From Bacillota bacterium (GTDB lineage: Bacteria; Bacillota; Clostridia; Acetivibrionales; DSM-2933): a stretch of 64,000 bases of DNA. Below are positions 10,150-19,127 of the stretch, in pieces; position 1 is the first letter of the stretch, and each line of letters begins with the position of its first letter. The stretch is taken from NCBI GenBank assembly GCA_023430975.1, contig JAEYYB010000178.1, positions 25,212 to 89,211 on the forward strand, given 5' to 3'. The notes beneath the pieces are model-generated. The model saw only the letters and a program-made list of their open reading frames with translations, was not told where the DNA came from and ran no database searches. The translations under genes were made by a program, and so were the position numbers.

Positions 10150-10938
10150 CTACAGGCGATCCATTGCCTTTAATATTCCATACAAAATGGCATGTGGCCT
10201 TGGTGGACAGCCCGGTATATAAATATCTACAGGCAATATACAGTCTATACCGTTTCTAGTGGCATACATGTCCTTAAATATACCACCGCTGCAGGCACAA
10301 GCACCAACAGCAACAACAAGCTTTGGATCTGGTGCAGCATTATATGTCTTTATAAGGGCAAGCTCCATATTACGTGTTGCAGTGCCTGTTACAAGGAGCA
10401 TATCTGCATGGCGTGGAGATGCTACAAAGTGTACGCCAAAACGCTCAATGTCATTAAACGGGTTATTAAGTGCATTTATTTCATAATCGCAACCATTGCA
10501 TGAACCAGCATCAACTTCTCGTATCTGAAGGCTTCGCCCAAATATCTTCCTGGCCTTATCATCAACCTTTTTTCCAATTATCTCAAAAGACTCATCTGGA
10601 ACATTACGGGCTTCAATTACCAAGGGACTCTTTCTTATTTCCTGTCTTGATTTGGCAGCCAGCTCAAACTCCTTTGACATTGTTATTGCTTTCTTCTGAC
10701 ATACATCCTCACAATTGGAGCAGAATATGCATTCATCATAATTTATACCGATACTTTTAGAATCATTATCAACTATTATAGCGGAGGAAGGGCATGACTT
10801 TACACATTCTCCGCACATGGAACACTTTTCCCAATCAATTACCGGTTTACCTGTGATGAATTTGGAATCTAAAGGTTTATAAGGGTAATCCAACGTAAGC
10901 CTGGGATATTGTATTGTCTTTTTTATTATTTTGAACAT
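10150..10938 (-). CDS. Ehr complex: ferredoxin-NuoB fusion (electron-transfer small subunit)
   Basis: ATG at 10938 is preferred because GAGGTG lies seven bases upstream. Residues 35-85 hold two [4Fe-4S] ferredoxin motifs (Cys39/42/45/49 and Cys70/73/76/80). Residues about 130-262 are the NuoB/HyfI-type small subunit with the proximal-cluster cysteines Cys147, Cys150, Cys214 and Cys244. In group 4 hydrogenases and complex I these functions (HyfH/NuoI and HyfI/NuoB) are usually separate proteins; here they are fused. It would carry electrons, most plausibly from reduced ferredoxin, to the site next to the large subunit at 11233. A 294-bp repeat-filled gap separates it from that gene, so it is less tightly coupled than the rest of the operon. 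Confidence 0.88.
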   Translation of the reverse strand: MFKIIKKTIQYPRLTLDYPYKPLDSKFITGKPVIDWEKCSMCGECVKSCPSSAIIVDNDSKSIGINYDECIFCSNCEDVCQKKAITMSKEFELAAKSRQEIRKSPLVIEARNVPDESFEIIGKKVDDKARKIFGRSLQIREVDAGSCNGCDYEINALNNPFNDIERFGVHFVASPRHADMLLVTGTATRNMELALIKTYNAAPDPKLVVAVGACACSGGIFKDMYATRNGIDCILPVDIYIPGCPPRPHAILYGILKAMDRL

Positions 10939-10965
10939 GTCAGCCACCTCATGAAAATTTAATTC

Positions 10966-11069
10966 TATATGAAAAGTGTTAATGATCTTACATTTGTCAG
11001 AGCAAATAACGGACGGTTTTTACGGAATTTGCGATAGACAAATGTAAAAGATTATTCACTTTTCATATA
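10966..11069 (+). repeat. Palindromic repeat family 1, full-length copy C
   Basis: This 104-bp copy is almost identical to copies A and B, with complete TATATGAAAAGTG and CACTTTTCATATA ends. It is inserted between the large- and small-subunit genes of the Ehr operon, so the operon mRNA would carry it as a long hairpin. Confidence 0.92.
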
Positions 11070-11097
11070 TAAAATCGTTAGTGTACTTTTTTAATTA

Positions 11098-11182
11098 CTA
11101 TGTTACTGCCAAATAAGGAAATCTGCTTGGATATTTGTTGCAAAATCAGTGGCCCTGCAATTTCTTAATGGCAGTAACATAG
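11098..11182. repeat. 85-bp element with perfect 14-bp terminal inverted repeats
   Basis: CTATGTTACTGCCA (11098-11111) is perfectly inverted at 11169-11182. GGAAAT and ATTTC add partial pairing inside the arms. It is unrelated in sequence to repeat family 1 next to it and may be a small inserted palindrome or an mRNA hairpin in the Ehr operon. No other copy was seen in the window. Confidence 0.7.
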
Positions 11183-11233
11183 ATCTTACTGTACTCTAAT
11201 ATAATAATAGATCTTACTAAACTCTAATATAAT
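11179..11233. repeat. Tandem direct repeat, two 27-bp units
   Basis: Units at 11179-11205 and 11207-11233 both read ATAGATCTTACT-nn-ACTCTAATATAAT and differ only in the two central bases (GT and AA). The second unit reaches the stop codon of the Ehr large-subunit gene. It looks like a recent tandem duplication. Confidence 0.8.
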
Positions 11234-12816
11234 CAAAGGTCATTACCTGCATAAGACAGGTTAAAACTCTTATTAATCAAAGGAAAATCAGTAACAATGT
11301 TCCCCTGTACTGCAAGACACACTGCGGGCCAGTTGCAGAAGGATGGAGTGCGTATCTTGTACCTGAAAATTGTATTGCTCTCACCAGACATGATCCAATG
11401 AATATTTTCCCCCCTTGGAGACTCTGTACAGCCAATTGCCATCTTGTAAGGTTCAACTTTTCCTATAGGCTCATTTATCTTACCAGCCTTCATTTTATTT
11501 ACAATTTGCTCAATTATGCTTATGGACTGGTAGCATTCTTCCAGCTTAACCTTCATCCTGCAGTTAACATCTCCGTTATTATGCTCCGGAACGCTGAATT
11601 CCAGTTTGCTGTAAGCACAGTAGGGGTAATCTTTCCGGACATCATTTCTTACACCGGCTGCACGACCGCCAGGACCCACTGCATTCATATCCACTGCTTG
11701 CTGGAGAGTCAGGACTCCAGTGTTTTCAACCCTGTCAATAAATAAGCTGTTGGAAAGTATTATTTTCTCTGTTTCTTCCAGTTCCTTTTTTATATTCTCC
11801 ATATATTCCAGTATTCTTTTTTCTTTTCCGGCTGCAAAGTCCTTTCTTATCCCACCAGGTTTGTTTACGCTACGCAAAAACCTGCTGCCGCTGACCTCCT
11901 CAATTATCTGATAGGTCCAACCTCTAAGCATTCTGAATTGGAAGGCCGCAAAACCGAAAGCAACATCCACACATATACCAGCGAGATCTCCCAAGTGACT
12001 TACCAGGCGTTCAAACTCTGCAAAGAGAGATCTTTGGTAGTTTGCACGTTCAGGAGCCTCAATACCGGCAATTTTTTCAATAGCCAGACAGTAAGCGAGT
12101 GAATTGGAAAACGTCTCGTCACCTGAAATTCTTTCGGAAATATAAAAGCATTTATCAATACCCTGACCTTCACAAAGCTTTTCTATGCCCTTGTGGACAA
12201 AAAACAGCTGGGCTTCCAGGTTTATAATAGGTTCACCTGCAACGCTGAATCTGAAGTGGCCTGGTTCTATTATTCCTGCATGAACAGGGCCAACGGGTAT
12301 TTCAAAAACGCCTGTTCCTTCAACTTCTGTAAATTGCTGCTCGTTACTCACAAACTGTGGTTTTGTCTTAATGTCAAATTCCTTACGCAACGGATGAACA
12401 TCCATAGGCCAGTTTCCATGAAAAACCAGGCTTTTGGGACTTGGATGGCCAAGGGGTTTTAAGCCGTATAAATCCTGAATTTCTCTTTCATAAAGGTGTG
12501 CACCATATATGTTGTTTGAAATTGAATTGAAGACAGGATTATTTTCGTCTATTAATGTTTTAAGTATAATGTGGCAGCCTTTTTGCCTGATAGCAAATAC
12601 ATAGTAAATGGTAAATTTTCCTTCCTTATTTCTTTCGTCATTTGCAAAGAGTGAAACCAGTATACCATCTAGCTCATCTCTTACGTGGATCGAAATATCC
12701 AGGATTTTTGAGTTGTTTACAGTTATATATATTTCAGTTTTATTTTGTATTGTATGGTTAATGATATCTTCGGTAAATATCCTTTTAAGGTCATCAAAGT
12801 ATTTCAAAATATTCAT
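11233..12816 (-). CDS. Ehr complex: NuoC-NuoD-like large subunit without Ni-Fe ligands
   Basis: This 527-residue fusion has a NuoC/30-kDa domain (about 1-160, YEREIQDLYG motif) and a NuoD/hydrogenase-large-subunit domain (165-527). It starts at ATG with GGGAGG eight bases upstream, one base after the previous stop codon. In group 4 [NiFe] hydrogenases the metal is held by two CxxC motifs, RICGxC and DPCxxC. Here the first reads R-I-S-G-D-E (residues 229-234) and the second N-L-S-Y-A-G (519-524), so all four cysteines are replaced while the flanks are conserved. The protein cannot bind the NiFe centre in the usual way. It matches the Ehr (energy-converting-hydrogenase-related) type, a proposed evolutionary link between hydrogenases and complex I. 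The electron acceptor is unknown. Confidence 0.9.
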   Translation of the reverse strand: MNILKYFDDLKRIFTEDIINHTIQNKTEIYITVNNSKILDISIHVRDELDGILVSLFANDERNKEGKFTIYYVFAIRQKGCHIILKTLIDENNPVFNSISNNIYGAHLYEREIQDLYGLKPLGHPSPKSLVFHGNWPMDVHPLRKEFDIKTKPQFVSNEQQFTEVEGTGVFEIPVGPVHAGIIEPGHFRFSVAGEPIINLEAQLFFVHKGIEKLCEGQGIDKCFYISERISGDETFSNSLAYCLAIEKIAGIEAPERANYQRSLFAEFERLVSHLGDLAGICVDVAFGFAAFQFRMLRGWTYQIIEEVSGSRFLRSVNKPGGIRKDFAAGKEKRILEYMENIKKELEETEKIILSNSLFIDRVENTGVLTLQQAVDMNAVGPGGRAAGVRNDVRKDYPYCAYSKLEFSVPEHNNGDVNCRMKVKLEECYQSISIIEQIVNKMKAGKINEPIGKVEPYKMAIGCTESPRGENIHWIMSGESNTIFRYKIRTPSFCNWPAVCLAVQGNIVTDFPLINKSFNLSYAGNDL

Positions 12817-12817
12817 A

Positions 12818-14299
12818 TCAGTTACCTCCCTTGATGATTAATACTGCAGAGTCTACTATGTTTTTAACGGGTTCCGGCATATATACACCCGTTACTGTGA
12901 TTATGGCAAAGAGTAACAATATTACAGTAAGACCCAGCCTATTTATTTCACCGGATTGCACATCATTGCTGACTGCATTTCCAAAAAACATTTTTAGTGT
13001 CGTTACAGCTATACCGGCAAATATAACCGCTACAAGAACAAGGAAGATGGAAGCTAATACGTAATGATATGCCGAAGCTGCTGAAAGACCGACGCTCAAT
13101 TCACTGAAGAATACACTAAAAGGAGGCATTCCTGCTATAGCAAAAAGGCCAAGAAGGAAAACCGTACCTGTTACAGGCATAATCTTAAGAAGGCCATTGA
13201 CCTTTTTAATTTCTTTGGTGCCATATTTCAGGTAAACATTGCCTGAAAGCAGGAAAAGCATTGATTTTGTGAATGCGTGGTTAATCATATGGAAAAGTGC
13301 AGCGAATATTGAGAGCTTTGTGAAAAAGCCCAGGGCAAATACTATTATTCCCATATGCTCTATGCTTGAATAGGCTAAAAGCCTTTTATAGTCCTTCTGA
13401 TACAGTATAAAAATTGCAGCTGCAGCTATTGATAATAAACCCATTCCAATCATGAGCCTCTTTGTGTAAAGGTTGTCAGGCCCTAAGCGTTTGTTTACAA
13501 TTGAAAGAATTCTTATAATTCCATAAAGTGCACTATTTAACAGAACCCCGGATAGTAGTGCACTAATAGGTGCGGGTGCCTGACTGTGTGCATCAGGAAG
13601 CCAGGTGTGCATTGGAGCAAGTCCAACCTTAGTACCAAAACCAACTAGTATAAATATAAATGAAATTTTTAAAATACCGCTTTGAAGAGCTCCTGCATGC
13701 TCATACAGGAAGGTCCAGTTTAACGGTGATTTTACACCTTGAAAAACACTTCCTGAGGAAATATAGAGGAAAACTATTCCAAGTAGTGCAAATGCGATAC
13801 CCACTGAACATATTATAATATACTTCCAAGCTGCTTCAATGGAATGCTTGTTGTTATAAAAGCCAACAAGGAAAGCAGAGGCCAGGGTGGTTGCTTCTAT
13901 GGCAATCCACATAAGACCAAGGTTCTGTGTTGTTACAACAGTTATCATTGTAAAAATAAATACATACAATAAGCTATAATATATTTTAATCTTTTTTGTG
14001 TCTATTGTTCTGTGGTCATATTCCAAGTCCAAGTATTTTACTGAGTAAATACATACAAGAAAACCTATGCAAAGGATAATGTCCAGAACTATGAGGCTCA
14101 GTGAATCTATATAAAAGAGCCCGTTTAAAAATGTTCCTTCAATTACACCATTACTAAGGTAGGAGCATGTTGTATATATCATTGATACAAAAAGCATTAT
14201 TGCTCCTGTAATATTTATTATATGAGTTGTGGCACGTTTCTTTGCCGTCCAGAACAATAGCGAAAATAATAGCGGTACAAGTAAAACTAAAGCTTCCAT
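12818..14299 (-). CDS. Ehr complex: HyfF/NuoN-like antiporter subunit
   Basis: This 493-residue protein has about 14 hydrophobic helices of the Mrp-antiporter/NuoL-M-N family. A conserved Glu sits in WIAIEATTLASAF and Lys in GFGTKVGLAPMHTWLPDAH, the residues needed for ion translocation in this family. The next gene's Shine-Dalgarno lies inside its 3' end, and stop and next start are separated by one base, so translation is coupled to the large subunit. Role: one of two ion-pumping membrane subunits of the complex (the other is at 16147). Whether H+ or Na+ is moved cannot be told from sequence. Confidence 0.9.
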   Translation of the reverse strand: MEALVLLVPLLFSLLFWTAKKRATTHIINITGAIMLFVSMIYTTCSYLSNGVIEGTFLNGLFYIDSLSLIVLDIILCIGFLVCIYSVKYLDLEYDHRTIDTKKIKIYYSLLYVFIFTMITVVTTQNLGLMWIAIEATTLASAFLVGFYNNKHSIEAAWKYIIICSVGIAFALLGIVFLYISSGSVFQGVKSPLNWTFLYEHAGALQSGILKISFIFILVGFGTKVGLAPMHTWLPDAHSQAPAPISALLSGVLLNSALYGIIRILSIVNKRLGPDNLYTKRLMIGMGLLSIAAAAIFILYQKDYKRLLAYSSIEHMGIIVFALGFFTKLSIFAALFHMINHAFTKSMLFLLSGNVYLKYGTKEIKKVNGLLKIMPVTGTVFLLGLFAIAGMPPFSVFFSELSVGLSAASAYHYVLASIFLVLVAVIFAGIAVTTLKMFFGNAVSNDVQSGEINRLGLTVILLLFAIITVTGVYMPEPVKNIVDSAVLIIKGGN

Positions 14300-14320
14300 T
14301 GGCGTTATCCTCTCAATCCA

Positions 14321-14977
14321 TTAGCCCTTAAGATTTCTCATCTTGTTTATATCTATTGAGTCAAAGTTTTCATTTATTCTGAAAACCATAATTCCCATTA
14401 TCAAAACTGCCGTTAGAACATCAAAGAAAAGACCCAGTTCAACAATCATCGGCATGCCGTTTGTAGTAAGTATTGCTGTAGTAAAAAGTCCGTTTTCCAT
14501 TACCAGAAACCCGATTATTTGGCCTATTGCCTTTTTTCTGCTTATCATGAATAAAAGTCCGATAAGTATTACCGAAATTGAGTTGACAAGGTATGTCTTA
14601 ATCTGTGGATCCTTAATATCATCAATAGTTGAAACGGAGAAGTAAGTAAGTACAAACAGGCCGCAGCATATAAGTATAAGAGTAGGTATATTAAGGAAGA
14701 AATCCTTTAACACCCTGTACTCAACCTTTTTAACAGTTCTCTTTAATAATCTTGGTATAAGTATTACTTTTACTACAATGGTAATTAAACATACAATCAT
14801 AACATCTATTTCTCCCTCTTCAAGGAAGCTGTATATTCCCATTACCCCGGCAAGCAATGCAAGAAGAAGGGATTGTAATCGGAAGGTATTTATGTATGAG
14901 ATTATCCTTTTATTTGCCACCAATATAAAGGATGAAAGTAGTATTAATATTGAAACCAGATTTAAATAATTATCCAT
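14321..14977 (-). CDS. Ehr complex: HyfE/NuoK-like membrane subunit
   Basis: A 218-residue hydrophobic protein with about six helices, placed where hydrogenase-4 operons encode HyfE; its C-terminal half resembles NuoK. AAGGAGG lies five bases upstream of the ATG. It starts two bases after the preceding hyfC-like gene stops and ends 21 bases before the hyfF-like gene. The assignment rests on size, hydropathy and gene order as much as on motif identity. Confidence 0.8.
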   Translation of the reverse strand: MDNYLNLVSILILLSSFILVANKRIISYINTFRLQSLLLALLAGVMGIYSFLEEGEIDVMIVCLITIVVKVILIPRLLKRTVKKVEYRVLKDFFLNIPTLILICCGLFVLTYFSVSTIDDIKDPQIKTYLVNSISVILIGLLFMISRKKAIGQIIGFLVMENGLFTTAILTTNGMPMIVELGLFFDVLTAVLIMGIMVFRINENFDSIDINKMRNLKG

Positions 14978-14979
14978 GA

Positions 14980-15930
14980 CTACCTCCTTACAACAAAGTA
15001 TTGAAGAAATCCTAAAAAGGACAGTATAAACGAAATAGCTGCCAGGTTCGGGACGCTGAAAAGCTTCAGCTTGACTGTGTTGACTTCTGCAATTGCTATA
15101 ATTATCGAAGCCATTACAACCTTGGCTATATAAAGTAAAATGGAAATTCCAATGGCAAGTAATGCATTATCCAATGTTATAAGGCTGTCTAAAGGTATGA
15201 ACAGATTTACAAGCAATGTTATTAAAACCAGTTGCTTAACTGCTGCACCAAGCTCCATAAGGGCCAGATGTCTGCCAGAATACTCCAGGAGCATTGCTTC
15301 ATGAACCATTGTAAGCTCAAGATGGGTTGCAGGGTCATCAACAGGTATTCGGCAGGATTCTGCAATTATAACAATTATCATAGCTAAAAAGCAAAGTATA
15401 TAAACAGGCTGAAATATACTCGTACCGACGGAAGACAAGGTCTCCATCATGTTGTGTACCGATGTTGATTTTGAAATCAAACCAACTGTAAATACTGAAA
15501 CAAGGAGTGTTGGCTCAATCATGGATGAAATAGCCATTTCTCTGCTGCTTCCCATTCCGCCAAAGGTGCTGCCTGTATCCATTCCTGCCAGTGTCATAAA
15601 AAATCTTCCCATTGCCAGGATGTATATAATGAAAATTACATCACCGCCAAAGCTTATTGGAGTCAGCTTCAGGCTTACAGGTATTAAAAGACCTGCTAAT
15701 AGTGCAGTGGTAATATTTATATATGGAGTTACCTTGAAAATCCATGAAGCAGTATCCGATATTACGGTGTCTTTCTTTAAAAGCTTATAGATATCAAAGT
15801 AAAGCTGTAGTACAGGAGGACCCTTCCTTTTCTGCGTAAGTGCCTTTACCTTTTTTATAATCCCGTTTACAAGGGGAGCAATCAGCAATATAACAAACAA
15901 TTGCACAATAATATAAATAATATTACTCAT
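14980..15930 (-). CDS. Ehr complex: HyfC/NuoH-like membrane anchor subunit
   Basis: This 316-residue protein has about eight hydrophobic helices. It carries signatures of the NuoH/HycD family: ALTQKRKGPPVLQLYFDIYKLLKK near residue 40, GSSREM in the middle, and ESCRIPVDDPATHLELTMVHEAM in the central loop. NuoH-type subunits connect the peripheral arm to the ion-pumping subunits. It overlaps nothing but is only two bases from the next gene. A 216-bp gap holding a palindromic element separates it from the upstream antiporter gene. Confidence 0.9.
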   Translation of the reverse strand: MSNIIYIIVQLFVILLIAPLVNGIIKKVKALTQKRKGPPVLQLYFDIYKLLKKDTVISDTASWIFKVTPYINITTALLAGLLIPVSLKLTPISFGGDVIFIIYILAMGRFFMTLAGMDTGSTFGGMGSSREMAISSMIEPTLLVSVFTVGLISKSTSVHNMMETLSSVGTSIFQPVYILCFLAMIIVIIAESCRIPVDDPATHLELTMVHEAMLLEYSGRHLALMELGAAVKQLVLITLLVNLFIPLDSLITLDNALLAIGISILLYIAKVVMASIIIAIAEVNTVKLKLFSVPNLAAISFILSFLGFLQYFVVRR

Positions 15931-16002
15931 CCTAAGTTTTCTCCTTTAAGTAATTGTGAACAGAGAGTTTAACTGTTAACAGTTTTTTACTTAACCATGA
16001 CC

Positions 16003-16126
16003 AAAAAATAACTTCCGCTATAAATTTCGCTCATGCGTTTAACTACCTCGTCAACACCCAGGATGCATGGCGAGTAGTTTAGCGAAGCTAAATGACCAGC
16101 TGCGTAGAAAGCAGAAGTAATTTTTT
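16003..16126. repeat. Palindromic repeat family 2, longer copy
   Basis: The ends AAAAAATAACTTC (16003-16015) and GAAGTAATTTTTT (16114-16126) are inverted repeats with one mismatch. An inner pair, TTTAACTACCTCG and CGAGTAGTTTAGCG, gives a second stem. It shares TATAAATTTCGCT, CTCGTCAACAC-like and GAAGTAAT-ATTCATGC segments with the element at 40022. It lies between the hyfC- and hyfB-like genes of the Ehr operon and is non-coding. Confidence 0.65.
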
Positions 16127-16146
16127 ATTCATGCTTTAGTAATGGC

Positions 16147-18198
16147 TTAGCTATTGCTAAATCGATAATATATCAGCAGGCCTACAATTGTTATGAATAT
16201 ATATATCAGATATGCGTGTACGCTTCCTGTCTGAACTGCGTGCCTGATTCTTCCTGAGGTAGAAGTAAACAATCTTGTCACAGGCATATAGAGATATTTC
16301 TCAAATACTGACTGAGTACGTACTACATACCTCATTGCCTTAGGGTAATATGGAGATGTTCCATCTTCAGTCTGAAGCTCTCGAGAAGGTCTAAATATTA
16401 CTCTGAATACAATTCTAAGGGGTTTTGAAAAGCCTGTTGCTGTATACTGCATTCTGGAATTAAGTTCTTTAAAGCCGCAATCCCATGTACTGTATTTCCG
16501 TTCTTTAGTAGCCCTGCTTATGAATTTTACTGCAAGGAAAACTACGGCTGCCAGTATAATTCCTGCTGCAAGAATAAACATAGGCGATATTTTATTGGTT
16601 TCAAGGCCTTTAGGGTAATATACAAAGGATGAAAATCCTTTCAGCTGAGGTACAATAGATGCTTTAACTATAGAATTGGAAACCTTGTCCAACAATACAA
16701 GAACAATTTGTGGAAACAATCCAAATAAAACGCACATAAAGGTTAGCAATCCGGTTCCTAAAAGCATGTTAAAAGGTACTTCAATTGAGTTCTGAGCCTC
16801 TGTACTCCTTGGAACTCCCAAAAATGAGATTCCAAAAGCTTTAACAAAGCAAGCAGCAGCAAAAGCACCTGCCATTGCCAGCACTGCGGTAGCCAGTATG
16901 GCAATCAGCTTTATACCATTGCCGCTTATTCCAATGCTGTGGAAAAGAGATTGCAAAGTAAACCATTCACTGATAAACCCATTAAAAAAGGGCATTGAAG
17001 AAATTGAAAGGCAGCCAATCAAGAAAAGCAAACCTGTGTAAGGCATTCTTTTAAGGAGGCCGCCGAGCTTTTCCATATTTTTTGTATGGGTTGAATAATA
17101 TATGGAACCTGAACCTAAGAATAATGCACCTTTAAAGAGTGAGTGGTTAAATAGATGTAACAAAGCTGCTAGTATTGCCAGTGAACTCAAAATGGTGTTT
17201 CCCTTGGCATAACCATAAATTGAAAGCCCCAGACCTATTAATATTATGCCTGTATTTTCAATACTGCTATAAGCAAGCAGTCTTTTTATATCTATTTCCA
17301 TAAGTGCGTAAGCTATGCCTAAAACAGCTGAGATGCTGCCAACAATTAGAAGTGTTATGCCCCACCACTCAAAGCCTCCGCCAAGGACAACATATACAAA
17401 CTGTATCAGTCCGAAAACAGAGGTTTTACTCATTATACCTGACATTAGGGCAGAGACATTGCTTGGGGCTGCAGGATAAGCATAAGGAAGCCATATGTGA
17501 AGAGGTATAATACCTGCCTTTGTCCCAAATCCAATAAGAAGGCAAATAAATATCATATTTTTAGAAAACGGAGGTATTACTGTTGCAGCATTTACGATAT
17601 CAAAAGAGCCTGTATACGAATATATTGTTATAAAGGCTATGGTCAGGAAGGCTGTTGCTATATGGGTCATGATAAGGTAAAGTGTACCTGACTTCTGGGT
17701 TTCTGGATTCTCAGATTCAAATATGACCAGAAAGTATGATGTTAATGCCATTACTTCCCATGCAAGAAGAAATATTAGCATGTTTCCAGAGCTGAAAACT
17801 GATACCAGTGAAACAATGAATATACCGAACAGAAAGTTGAAAGAGGCTGTGTTTCTTTTTCCATAAAACTGTGAAAGGAAGCTTATTGAATATATAGAGA
17901 CACATAGTGTCAATATGGATAAAATAAGTATGAAGTACGCAGAAAGTTTGCTCATTTCAAGCTTAAAACTCAAAAACGGTATGTTTGAATTAATATGTAT
18001 CAGTTGTAAGTGAACTTCATCCGAAAGCAGATAGAATATTGCAGTTAAAATTCCCGTGATGGAGGCTATGCAATAAAGTATATTTGATAGCATATTGCCA
18101 AGCTTGGAACTTTTTATAAATACAAAAGAAAATAATGATCCAGCCACATAAAAACCTAACATTAGTAAAAAAAGTAAATTAATGTCAATTAAATTCAC
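16147..18198 (-). CDS. Ehr complex: HyfB/NuoL-like antiporter subunit
   Basis: This 683-residue protein with about 16 hydrophobic segments starts with GTG, nine bases after GGGGGG. Antiporter-family residues are visible: Glu in LLAWEVMALTSYF, Lys in GFGTKAGIIPLHIWLPYAYPAAP and a further conserved Lys in DIKRLLAYSSIENTGII. The length fits HyfB/HycC rather than NuoL with its long lateral helix. It is the first gene of the Ehr operon, directly downstream of a good promoter at 18266-18293. With the 493-residue subunit it provides two candidate ion channels. Confidence 0.9.
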   Translation of the reverse strand: MNLIDINLLFLLMLGFYVAGSLFSFVFIKSSKLGNMLSNILYCIASITGILTAIFYLLSDEVHLQLIHINSNIPFLSFKLEMSKLSAYFILILSILTLCVSIYSISFLSQFYGKRNTASFNFLFGIFIVSLVSVFSSGNMLIFLLAWEVMALTSYFLVIFESENPETQKSGTLYLIMTHIATAFLTIAFITIYSYTGSFDIVNAATVIPPFSKNMIFICLLIGFGTKAGIIPLHIWLPYAYPAAPSNVSALMSGIMSKTSVFGLIQFVYVVLGGGFEWWGITLLIVGSISAVLGIAYALMEIDIKRLLAYSSIENTGIILIGLGLSIYGYAKGNTILSSLAILAALLHLFNHSLFKGALFLGSGSIYYSTHTKNMEKLGGLLKRMPYTGLLFLIGCLSISSMPFFNGFISEWFTLQSLFHSIGISGNGIKLIAILATAVLAMAGAFAAACFVKAFGISFLGVPRSTEAQNSIEVPFNMLLGTGLLTFMCVLFGLFPQIVLVLLDKVSNSIVKASIVPQLKGFSSFVYYPKGLETNKISPMFILAAGIILAAVVFLAVKFISRATKERKYSTWDCGFKELNSRMQYTATGFSKPLRIVFRVIFRPSRELQTEDGTSPYYPKAMRYVVRTQSVFEKYLYMPVTRLFTSTSGRIRHAVQTGSVHAYLIYIFITIVGLLIYYRFSNS

Positions 18199-18265
18199 AA
18201 TTAATTTCCCCCCCGATCAAGAAATTGACAAAAAAGTTTGCTCAAGGTTTTATCAAACAAACTAT

Positions 18266-18293
18266 ATTATACTCTTCTGTCTTGAAAATTCAA
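18266..18293 (-). promoter_or_regulatory. Sigma-A-type promoter of the Ehr operon
   Basis: Read on the minus strand: TTGAAT (18293-18288), 16 bases, TATAAT (18271-18266). It lies about 70 bases upstream of the GTG start at 18198 and downstream of the AraC-family gene. Confidence 0.65.
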
Positions 18294-18344
18294 TAGCAAA
18301 TTAAGATAGGGAGGTATATATAATTATAAAATTGTAAATAATTA

Positions 18345-19127
18345 TTAGGTTAGTTTTCTATAGCTGTTTAATGACATACCCGTACACTTTTTAAAGCACT
18401 TGCCAAAATAGTTCGGATCATGGATACCAACCTTCTCGCCTATTTCATAACCTTTGAGATCGGTTTCCTTGAATAACTTTAACGCTATACTGATTCTTGT
18501 TCTGGTTATATACTCTACAAAAGTATAACCAGTTACCTGTCGGAAGATTCTGCTTAAATAGCTGGGATTCATATAGAATTTACATGCGACTTTTGTAAGT
18601 GAAATACTCGGATCTGTTGCATTTGCATTTATATATTGGACTATATCGGAGATTGTCTTGTTTCTCTTTTTGCTGTGGGAATCTTTTATAAACTTTGTTG
18701 CACAGAGTGTTAACTTCTTTAGAAACTCTTTCATTTCTATAAGATTGTTAAATTTAACAGAGTTATTGTATGGGAGAATCTTAGAGTCAGAAATGTCAAT
18801 AAAATTAAAGCCAAACTCAGTAACGGTATCTATTATTGTTGTTGTTATGTTAATATAAAGAATTTTTGCTTTTTCAAAATTTAAATTATTGCAGTTATAT
18901 AGATCATCAAATAGTGTATCGATTATTTCGGTTGAGTTTTTTTCCACTCCATTTCTTATGCAGAGTCCGATTTCCTTTATCTTGTCATTAGTGTTATTAC
19001 TGTTTAGCTTGCTGGCCAATGATTCAGGCAGTTTAATTTCCATAACATGCCCATTGGTGGAAGGTTTATTGGGATAGTTAATATTTATTCCATTATTGGA
19101 ATATGTGTTCATTAAACGATCTGACAT
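18345..19127 (-). CDS. AraC-family transcriptional regulator
   Basis: ATG at 19127 is chosen over GTG at 19136 because AGGGG is well spaced. The N-terminal part of about 155 residues matches no domain I recognise. The C-terminal 100 residues form a two-helix-turn-helix AraC domain (ISDIVQYINANATDPSISLTKVA, then GYEIGEKVGIHDPNYFGKCFKKCTG). It is encoded just upstream of and in the same direction as the Ehr operon, 146 bp apart, with that operon's own promoter between. Control of the Ehr operon is possible but inferred only from position. Confidence 0.85.
   Translation of the reverse strand: MSDRLMNTYSNNGININYPNKPSTNGHVMEIKLPESLASKLNSNNTNDKIKEIGLCIRNGVEKNSTEIIDTLFDDLYNCNNLNFEKAKILYINITTTIIDTVTEFGFNFIDISDSKILPYNNSVKFNNLIEMKEFLKKLTLCATKFIKDSHSKKRNKTISDIVQYINANATDPSISLTKVACKFYMNPSYLSRIFRQVTGYTFVEYITRTRISIALKLFKETDLKGYEIGEKVGIHDPNYFGKCFKKCTGMSLNSYRKLT

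Noticed and set aside
6687..11069. CRISPR array or REP cluster
   Set aside because: Repeats are about 100 bp, palindromic, single and dispersed between genes, not regularly spaced with unique spacers.
10150..18198. Functional group 4 [NiFe] hydrogenase / formate hydrogenlyase
   Set aside because: All four cysteines that bind the Ni-Fe centre are replaced in the large subunit, and no maturation genes are present in the window.
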